From Comamonadaceae bacterium (GTDB taxonomy: Bacteria > Pseudomonadota > Gammaproteobacteria > Burkholderiales > Burkholderiaceae_C): a stretch of DNA of 5,003 nucleotides. Each line of letters opens with the position of its first letter. Positions within the stretch are counted from its first letter, which is position 1. The stretch lies in the NCBI GenBank assembly GCA_947452325.1, contig CANGCZ010000138.1, positions 1-5,003 of the forward strand. The letters run 5' to 3'. The position numbers and the translations under genes are program-made. Positions 1-5,003 of the stretch are shown here, one piece after another. A model generated the notes under the pieces. It did no database searches and had not been told where the DNA came from. It saw only the letters and a list, made by a program, of their open reading frames with translations.

Positions 1-1668
1 CACCACGCCAGGACCGTGTTCGAGGTCAGCGTAATTTTTTCCATCATGCACCATCACCCCGTTGACCCAGACGCCGTGCACACCCGTGGGCTCACGAACC
101 ATTCGGCTTGCACCGCCTGGTAAATCTGCACGTGTCAGTGGTTTTGAAAGTCCAACTCGATGAGGGTCGAACAACAACATATCGGCGGGCGCACCTACTT
201 GCAATATGCCGCGCCCGCGAATCCGGAATCGGTGTGCAGGCTCACTGGTCAGACGTCGTATGCCTTCACTCAAACTGAAATGCCCGGTCTCTCGTACCCA
301 ATGAGACAGAAAATGCAAACCGAAACCGGCATCACACATATAAGCCAGGTGCGCCCCTGCATCCGACAGCGTGATCACACTGGCTGCATGCTTTAAAAGC
401 GGAGCAACCCCTTCATCCTGATTTTGAAAAAATTTGCCGATGAAGTGAGTGTGTAAATCTTCGGAAAGCGCGAAATCAAGAAAAGCATCGACCGGATGCT
501 GATCTCTGCTCTGCGCCAATGCTTCTACGCTCATGCCTTGTAAATTTTCATTTTGTGGCAATGCAGTTTGACCGATTTCAATGTGACGCCAATTGCCTAA
601 AAACAAGATGCCTGTTTTCGGATGGGCCAAATCAGCCTTGAATCTGCGACGGAATTCGGGGTCACGGTAAATGTTTGCCAATTGATGCTGTTTTGCTGCT
701 TTGACTGCATCAAACGCCGAGTGACTCAACAAAACATAAGGGTCCAGCAAGGTGAAGTCGAATGACAAAGGCTGACAACTGGTCAGGATGTAAAGCTCAT
801 TGCCACGCTCTAAGGCTTGGGCTGCGCGTTCATAGTAAGTTGCAGCCAATGACGGATTGGCTTCATTGAACATCGCTAACACGGTGGAGATATAGGCTGG
901 TCGCCCGGAATCAGCCGCTATCGACTCCATCAAATCGGGGGTAGCTCTTGCGCCTGTGGCCATCATGAAGACACCTCTGCCTGCCTCTTTGAGGACTTGC
1001 GTGAGTGCCCTCAATTCTTCTTCCGAGGCGATGGTGGAAGGCATGGGCAAGCCGCCATAGCCGCTGTGGTTGGGGGAGAAAGAAGACGCGAAACCGATGG
1101 CACCGGCTTGCATGGCTTCGCGCAATTGCTGGCACATGGCAGCGAGTTGCTTGGGTGAAGGCTGGCTGTTCAGTGAGCCCTCTTCGCCCATCACGGCAGT
1201 TCGAATGGCTGAATGCCCGGCGAATACTGCGGTGTTGATATAAGGGCGAATCCGGCGCAACTGGTCCATGTATTGGCTGAAAGACTCAAACTCCCAGTGG
1301 ACACCAGTGAGCAATGCATTCAAGTCCATGCCTTCGACAACCGACAGGTTTTTCAACATGGTCTCACGCAACCGCGACGGACAAGGCGCAATACCAAAAC
1401 CGCAATTGCCCAGCACCGCCGTCGTCACACCCAATGCGGGTGAAGGAGACAAGGTCTTATCCCAGGTGATTTGGGCATCGAAATGGGTATGTAGATCAAC
1501 AATACCTGGCATCAAAGACAAGCCGTCTGCATTGATTTCCTGCTTGGCCTTGGAGTCACACCGACCGATAGCGGTGATCAATCCGTTGGAGACAGACAGA
1601 TCAGCTTGTAAGGCAGCTTTACCTGTCCCATCAAAAATTGCGGCGTTCCTGATGATGAGGTCTTGCAT
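1..1668 (-). CDS. N-acyl-D-amino-acid deacylase-like amidohydrolase (3' end cut by window edge)
   Basis: Predicted cytoplasmic metal-dependent hydrolase of the amidohydrolase superfamily (Amidohydro_3 / D-aminoacylase group), which cleaves N-acyl or cyclic amide bonds; the substrate is not determined. I read 556 codons from ATG 1668 to the left edge with no stop. The family is usually a little longer, so only a short C-terminal tail should be missing. The order is: N-terminal beta segment (about 1-55, beginning MQDLIIRNAAIFDGTG), metal motif HTHFDAQ with H60 and H62, GNCG with C89, GHSAIR (151-156), a glycine-rich SPNHSGYGG (198-206), SDAGAH with D436 and H440, then HWVRE and the C-terminal beta segment with GAPADM (492-497). 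No signal peptide. An in-frame TGA lies five codons upstream of ATG, which fixes the start; the ribosome site is weak (GGA at 1675-1677). It follows the hydrolase gene by 38 bases with no terminator, so co-transcription is likely. The usual His ligands after the barrel centre are not evident (see findings). The family is secure; the D-amino-acid specificity is not. Confidence 0.9.
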   Translation of the reverse strand, partial: MQDLIIRNAAIFDGTGKAALQADLSVSNGLITAIGRCDSKAKQEINADGLSLMPGIVDLHTHFDAQITWDKTLSPSPALGVTTAVLGNCGFGIAPCPSRLRETMLKNLSVVEGMDLNALLTGVHWEFESFSQYMDQLRRIRPYINTAVFAGHSAIRTAVMGEEGSLNSQPSPKQLAAMCQQLREAMQAGAIGFASSFSPNHSGYGGLPMPSTIASEEELRALTQVLKEAGRGVFMMATGARATPDLMESIAADSGRPAYISTVLAMFNEANPSLAATYYERAAQALERGNELYILTSCQPLSFDFTLLDPYVLLSHSAFDAVKAAKQHQLANIYRDPEFRRRFKADLAHPKTGILFLGNWRHIEIGQTALPQNENLQGMSVEALAQSRDQHPVDAFLDFALSEDLHTHFIGKFFQNQDEGVAPLLKHAASVITLSDAGAHLAYMCDAGFGLHFLSHWVRETGHFSLSEGIRRLTSEPAHRFRIRGRGILQVGAPADMLLFDPHRVGLSKPLTRADLPGGASRMVREPTGVHGVWVNGVMVHDGKNYADLEHGPGVV

Positions 1669-1706
1669 GGACAGTCCAAGTCAGTGAATGCATCAAGTGA
1701 GGTTTT

Positions 1707-2759
1707 TTATTTGAGTGCTAAAGGATCGCGCTCGTCCAGAAATCCTTTGATTTCCCGAAAAAACTGCATGCGGTTCTTCTCGAGCATGACGGAATGGGTT
1801 CCTTGGCCCAGTTCCACGTAGCGCTTATATAAAGTATTTTTCAATTCAGCAAATATGCCCTGGGCTTGGTACATGGGCAAATCCGCATCCCACTCTGCAT
1901 GGATCAGCAAGGTAGGGACAGTGATCTTGCCGGGGTCATACAGGGGTTTGCCGGCTTGCCAATGGTTCATGACATCATCAATTACGCCATTTGGAGCACG
2001 CAGATTGCCTGACGTTGCTTTGGGGTCTGTGGCCCAGGTGGCATCAGCCCATGACTCAAACACACCCGGCGGAATCAAGCCATCTGCCTGCTCAGCCGTG
2101 AGTCCTTTGAGCCACCGCGACTTGGCGCTGTCTTTGGAAACCGATCTGTAAGCTCCGAGTTTGGCCGCATTGGGTCCTGTAGGTAAAGCCGTGTCTTTGT
2201 TAAAAAGCCACAAAGGTGCATACAGAACGAGTCGATTGACCTTGGTATTGTTCAAGCTGGTATACATGCCTACGGTAGAAGAACCCCATGACCAGCCCAT
2301 GACGTTGATCTTAGGCACCTTGTGTCGCTTCAGTATGGCTTCAACTGCTGCGCTGAAATCATTGACGGCATCCGCTGTATGTACGATGGGTGCGTTATCT
2401 TGTGCAGGTAAATCCATTTCCGGTGGCCTATTAGAAAGCCCATAGCCGCGCACATCCACCAAATACACATCGTATCCGGCGGCCGCAAACAAATCCATCA
2501 TGGATATGCCTTCAATCGGTAAGTCAAACGCTGTTTCAGACGGATAGGTGGCGCCGTGAACATACAAAAGAATTTTGTCTGGCGATGTGGCTTTGACACC
2601 AGCCGTGTGTTTGTAGCGCATAAACAATTGAATACCTGGTGCAGCCGATGGAATATAAAAATCTTCCGACGCAATATTGGCATTCTGGGCAAAGGCTGAG
2701 ATGGCTTGCGCTGTCAATGCAGCAAAGAAAACGACAGATTTGAAGAATTGTTTCAACAC
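1707..2759 (-). CDS. exported alpha/beta-fold hydrolase
   Basis: A serine hydrolase of the alpha/beta-hydrolase fold, 350 residues, probably acting in the periplasm. The N-terminus is a good Sec signal peptide: charged KQFFK, hydrophobic core about 9-21, and a likely type I cleavage site AFA|QN after residue 24. The oxyanion-loop motif is HGATYP (68-73), and the next strand-turn carries DVRGYG (102-107). The nucleophile elbow is GWSWGS with S157. The probable acid is D291 in AEWDADLP, and the catalytic histidine is H322 in GTHSVM, so the triad is complete. Residues about 185-275 form a helical cap that should set specificity. The start is GTG at 2759, but TTG one codon later has better spacing from the AGGAG site. 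It is the first gene of an apparent two-gene transcript with the amidohydrolase and is divergent from the alcohol dehydrogenase. Fold and triad are seen directly; the substrate (ester, lactone, epoxide or amide) cannot be told. Confidence 0.93.
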   Translation of the reverse strand: MLKQFFKSVVFFAALTAQAISAFAQNANIASEDFYIPSAAPGIQLFMRYKHTAGVKATSPDKILLYVHGATYPSETAFDLPIEGISMMDLFAAAGYDVYLVDVRGYGLSNRPPEMDLPAQDNAPIVHTADAVNDFSAAVEAILKRHKVPKINVMGWSWGSSTVGMYTSLNNTKVNRLVLYAPLWLFNKDTALPTGPNAAKLGAYRSVSKDSAKSRWLKGLTAEQADGLIPPGVFESWADATWATDPKATSGNLRAPNGVIDDVMNHWQAGKPLYDPGKITVPTLLIHAEWDADLPMYQAQGIFAELKNTLYKRYVELGQGTHSVMLEKNRMQFFREIKGFLDERDPLALK

Positions 2760-2762
2760 GAT

Positions 2763-2767
2763 CTCCT
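2763..2767 (-). promoter_or_regulatory. Ribosome binding site AGGAG with two possible start codons
   Basis: On the minus strand AGGAG is followed by ATC and then GTG TTG AAA. It lies 3 bases from the GTG at 2759 and 6 bases from the TTG at 2756. The second spacing is nearer the usual bacterial range, so initiation at TTG, or at both, is plausible. The two products differ by a single residue ahead of the signal peptide, so function should not change. Confidence 0.7.
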
Positions 2768-2788
2768 GACTATTGAAATTTTTTATTC

Positions 2789-2817
2789 ATTCTAGGTACC
2801 ACTGCCTCAGTCTAACT
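2789..2817 (-). promoter_or_regulatory. Possible promoter of the hydrolase-amidohydrolase pair
   Basis: TAGAAT on the minus strand (2789-2794) matches five of six bases of a sigma-70 -10 box, about 30 bases ahead of the hydrolase start. No good -35 box lies at the right distance: the best hexamer, GTTAGA at 2811-2816, matches only three of six bases with a 16-base spacer. If this is the promoter it is weak or needs an activator. The ACTG/CAGT repeat lies across the -35 position. Confidence 0.25.
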
Positions 2818-2818
2818 G
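2801..2818. repeat. Alternating ACTG-N3-CAGT-N3-ACTG repeat, possible operator
   Basis: Three tetramers alternate in orientation at a 7-base step: ACTG at 2801, CAGT at 2808 and ACTG at 2815. This makes two overlapping inverted repeats with 3-base centres. It sits in the middle of the divergent intergenic region, between the candidate -10 box of the hydrolase gene and the candidate -35 box of the dehydrogenase gene, where a shared regulator could bind. The units are short, so chance occurrence is possible. No regulator gene is visible in the window. Confidence 0.25.
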
Positions 2819-2821
2819 CTA

Positions 2822-2850
2822 TCGATACTTGAATGAGGCTGAAGTATGAT
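2822..2850 (+). promoter_or_regulatory. Candidate sigma-70 promoter of the alcohol dehydrogenase gene
   Basis: TCGATA (2822-2827, four of six bases of the -35 consensus) is followed after exactly 17 bases by TATGAT (2845-2850, five of six bases of the -10 consensus). Transcription would begin near 2857, giving a leader of about 17 bases that contains the ribosome site AAGGAG at 2863-2868. The -35 hexamer lies inside the 8-base palindrome TATCGATA (2820-2827). The promoter is predicted by eye only. Confidence 0.4.
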
Positions 2851-2873
2851 GATTTTTTGATCAAGGAGTTTTT

Positions 2874-3920
2874 ATGTTGTCCACGCCCAGTTACGCAGCG
2901 CATTCCTCCCAATCACCGTTGGTACGTCATCTCATTTCACGTCGAAATGTCGGTCCCAACGACGTACAGATTGCCATTGAATTTTGCGGGGTGTGTCATA
3001 CCGATATCCATCACTCCAGAAATGACTGGGGCAGAGCCAACTACCCTATGGTGCCAGGACATGAAATTGTGGGAAAGGTAACCGCTTTAGGCGCCAATGC
3101 AAGTCATTTAAAGATAGGCCAGCAAGTTGCAGTAGGGTGTTTTGTCAACGCTTGCCGCACCTGTTCCTCGTGCCAATCTGATATGGAGCAATATTGTCTG
3201 AATGGTTTCACAGCCACTTACAACAGCCCTAGCAAAGATCCGGGCGGATTTACCTATGGCGGCTATTCCAAAAGCATAGTGGTCAATGAACACTTTGTTT
3301 TAAAAATTCCTGAGGGACTGGACCCTGCCGGTGCCGCCCCTTTGCTGTGCGCCGGTATCACCACTTACTCACCGCTCAAGCATTGGGGTGTCAAACCTGG
3401 CATGACTGTCGGTGTCATCGGTTTGGGTGGTCTGGGACACATGGGCGTGAAACTGTCCCATGCCATGGGCGCCAAAACCGTGATGATCACCACATCGACC
3501 GGCAAGGCGGCTGATGCCAAACGACTGGGCGCTGATGCGGTTCTGATTTCCAGCGATGCTGCGGCCATGCAAGCCATGTCCAATCAGTTCGACTTTTTAC
3601 TCAATACCATTCCAGTGGCGCACGACTTTAACCAATACATGCCCTTGTTGAAAGTAGATGGCACCATGTGTATCGTGGGAGCCATCGGTGCCACGGGCGA
3701 ATTGAATTCGGGTCCGCTGGTATTTGGCCGCAGAAACGTAGCCGGTTCATTGGTGGGTGGAATCAAAGAAACCCAGGAGATGCTGGATTTCTGCGGCAAA
3801 CACAAAATCACATCTGACATTGAGGTGATCAGCATCGATGAAATCAACCAAGCCTACGAGCGGATGATTAAAAGCGACGTGAAATACCGTTTCGTCATAG
3901 ACATGGGCAGCCTGGCTTGA
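2874..3920 (+). CDS. Zinc-dependent NAD(P)-dependent alcohol dehydrogenase, YahK/CAD type
   Basis: A cytoplasmic medium-chain dehydrogenase that interconverts aldehydes and primary alcohols, 348 residues, full length for the family; E. coli YahK has 349 as I remember it. The catalytic zinc ligands are C41 in CGVCHTD, H63 with E64 in PGHEIVG, and C159 in LLCAGITTY. The structural zinc lobe has all four cysteines: C94, C97, C100 and C108. The Rossmann motif GLGGLG spans 183-188. The segment after the second Rossmann strand, TTSTGK (206-211), has a serine and a lysine where an acidic residue would favour NAD, so NADP(H) is the likelier cofactor. The tail DVKYRFVID and ETQEMLDFC also match YahK closely. 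Start: AAGGAG lies 5 bases ahead of ATG 2874. The gene is transcribed alone, divergent from the hydrolase and convergent with the RND gene. Class is certain; the natural substrate is unknown, and detoxification of aldehydes is a reasonable guess. Confidence 0.96.
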   Translation: MLSTPSYAAHSSQSPLVRHLISRRNVGPNDVQIAIEFCGVCHTDIHHSRNDWGRANYPMVPGHEIVGKVTALGANASHLKIGQQVAVGCFVNACRTCSSCQSDMEQYCLNGFTATYNSPSKDPGGFTYGGYSKSIVVNEHFVLKIPEGLDPAGAAPLLCAGITTYSPLKHWGVKPGMTVGVIGLGGLGHMGVKLSHAMGAKTVMITTSTGKAADAKRLGADAVLISSDAAAMQAMSNQFDFLLNTIPVAHDFNQYMPLLKVDGTMCIVGAIGATGELNSGPLVFGRRNVAGSLVGGIKETQEMLDFCGKHKITSDIEVISIDEINQAYERMIKSDVKYRFVIDMGSLA

Positions 3921-3965
3921 CTTGACAGGTGCCGTGTCCGCTGGCTGAAACAGACCAGTGGTTTG

Positions 3966-5003
3966 TCAGCGAACTGTGGTCCGTTGACGTCGCATCAGCA
4001 CATAGAAAACCGGTGTCAGGAAAATACCGAACAGCGTCACCCCAACCATTCCTGAGAACACCGCAATACCCATGGCGCGGCGCATTTCACTGCCCGCACC
4101 CGTGCTCAATATCAGCGGTATCACGCCGGCACAAAAAGCGATGGACGTCATCAAAATAGGTCTGAGTCGCATGCGGCATGCATGGGTCACTGCATCTATG
4201 GTTCGCTCGCCGTGTTTTTCCAGTTCCTGTGCAAATTCGACAATCAAAATAGCGTTTTTACAGGCCAGTCCCACCAGCACCACCAAAGCAACTTGAGTGA
4301 AAATATTCAAATCACCGGGTTGCATGAATGGCGGAAAACTGGATATCCATACGCCGAACAATGCAGAAAGAATACCCATAGGGACAATCAACACAATCAC
4401 CAAGGGCAAAGTCCAGCTTTCATATTGCGCCGCCAGCACCAATATCACAAACAGCACAGAAATCGCCAAAACAGCTGCCATGGTCGGTATAGCGATTTGG
4501 GTTCCCGGGATCACAAAGTCGCGCGTCATGCGGTCTTGGTAACTGAGTTCAGTCCATTCATAAGTCATGCCGCGCGGCAGCGTGCGTTGCAACAGGGTTT
4601 CGATTTCGGTTTCGGCCTGGCTGCTTGAAAAGCCAAAATTAGGTGCACCGTTGACATCTGCAGAAGGGTAACCGTTGTAACGGGTGACACGGGTAGGTCC
4701 AAAGGTAGGCGTGACTTTCATCAAAGCGCCGAGGGGAACCATTTCGCCCGCTGCGTTGCGTGTCTTTAATGTAGTGATGGAACTCGCGTCTGCTCGAAAA
4801 GGTGCATCGGCCTGAACCACCACTTGGTAGGTTTTTCCGAATTTGGTGAAGTCATTGACGTACAAAGAACCCAGGTTGACTTGCATGGTGTCGTAAATGT
4901 CTGAGAGACGAACGCCCATTTGCTTGGCACGCGTGCGGTCGACGTCTGCAAAGAGTTGAGGAACGTTGATGTCGTAGGTGGAAAACGGGGTTCCTATGCT
5001 GGA
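3966..5003 (-). CDS. RND-family multidrug efflux transporter, inner-membrane subunit (C-terminal 345 residues)
   Basis: C-terminal third of an AcrB/MexB-type proton-driven pump; the N-terminal two thirds lie beyond the right edge. The reading frame is open to position 5003, so the internal ATG at 4919 is not the start. Numbering visible residues from the edge, 1-150 are periplasmic porter and docking domain, including the RND signatures NVPQLFADVD and GSLYVNDF. Five membrane segments follow, at about 172-191, 198-219, 234-256, 283-300 and 310-336, matching TM8-TM12. Proton-relay residues are present: K249 in ACKNAILIVEF (AcrB K940), and R279 and T286 in RMRLRPILMT (AcrB R971 and T978). The end, MRRQRTTVR, is a normal basic cytoplasmic tail. 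No outer-membrane factor gene follows, because the next gene is convergent. Compared by eye with AcrB, there are extra residues before TM8 and between TM9 and TM10. Drug specificity cannot be read from this part. Confidence 0.95.
   Translation of the reverse strand, partial: SSIGTPFSTYDINVPQLFADVDRTRAKQMGVRLSDIYDTMQVNLGSLYVNDFTKFGKTYQVVVQADAPFRADASSITTLKTRNAAGEMVPLGALMKVTPTFGPTRVTRYNGYPSADVNGAPNFGFSSSQAETEIETLLQRTLPRGMTYEWTELSYQDRMTRDFVIPGTQIAIPTMAAVLAISVLFVILVLAAQYESWTLPLVIVLIVPMGILSALFGVWISSFPPFMQPGDLNIFTQVALVVLVGLACKNAILIVEFAQELEKHGERTIDAVTHACRMRLRPILMTSIAFCAGVIPLILSTGAGSEMRRAMGIAVFSGMVGVTLFGIFLTPVFYVLMRRQRTTVR

Noticed and set aside
160..396. 78-codon open frame on the plus strand near the left edge
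   Set aside because: The minus-strand amidohydrolase frame runs through it with family motifs intact (SDAGAH, HWVRE).
1268..1687. 139-codon open frame on the plus strand
   Set aside because: It lies antisense to the well-supported amidohydrolase, has no recognisable domain and no ribosome site worth noting; it is a shadow of the coding strand.
2829..2850. TTGAAT (2829-2834) as the -35 box of the dehydrogenase promoter
   Set aside because: Only 10 bases separate it from TATGAT, too short for a sigma-70 promoter; TCGATA at 2822 gives the correct 17-base spacer.
3944..3970. Imperfect dyad in the convergent gap (GCTG/CAGC and AAAC/GTTT arms, 2-base bulge, 9-base loop) as a bidirectional terminator
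   Set aside because: The stem is short and bulged, is not followed by a T run on either strand, and overlaps the RND stop codon. No convincing intrinsic terminator is present here.
4182..4628. 148-codon open frame on the plus strand
   Set aside because: It is antisense to the conserved RND membrane domain, and its His- and Gln-rich translation is typical of a reverse-complement reading of membrane codons.
3966..4919. RND gene starting at the internal ATG 4919 as a short 317-residue protein
   Set aside because: The same frame stays open to the window edge and encodes conserved RND residues (NVPQLFADVD) upstream of that ATG, so the gene is a fragment of a full-length pump, not a small protein.

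Overview
The window is chromosomal-looking DNA from a Gram-negative bacterium with roughly half G+C by eye. The C-terminal third of an RND efflux transporter and a Sec-type signal peptide imply an inner membrane and a periplasm. The protein styles fit Proteobacteria, perhaps Burkholderiales; this placement is impression only, since there is no rRNA or other marker. Coding density is very high: four genes fill nearly everything, and the longest non-coding stretch is 114 bases.

Layout from left to right. Positions 1-1668, minus strand: an N-acyl-D-amino-acid deacylase-like amidohydrolase that runs off the left edge and lacks only its last residues. Positions 1707-2759, minus strand: an exported alpha/beta hydrolase with a clear Ser-Asp-His triad, 38 bases upstream of the amidohydrolase and probably in the same transcript. 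Positions 2760-2873: a divergent promoter region with short repeats. Positions 2874-3920, plus strand: a zinc-dependent, YahK/cinnamyl-alcohol-type alcohol dehydrogenase. Positions 3921-3965: a 45-base gap between convergent genes. Positions 3966-5003, minus strand: the C-terminal part of an AcrB/MexB-type RND pump, whose N-terminal two thirds lie beyond the right edge.

How the genes might work together is inference. The exported hydrolase could cleave an ester- or amide-like compound in the periplasm, the cytoplasmic amidohydrolase could deacylate or open a product, and the divergently transcribed dehydrogenase could interconvert an aldehyde and an alcohol. Nothing in the sequence names a substrate. 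The RND pump is convergent with the dehydrogenase and need not be related. I see no mobile element, CRISPR array, RNA gene, phage gene or toxin-antitoxin pair, and no clearly new system. The most unusual points are the apparent absence of two canonical metal-binding histidines in the amidohydrolase and two apparent insertions on the periplasmic face of the RND membrane domain.
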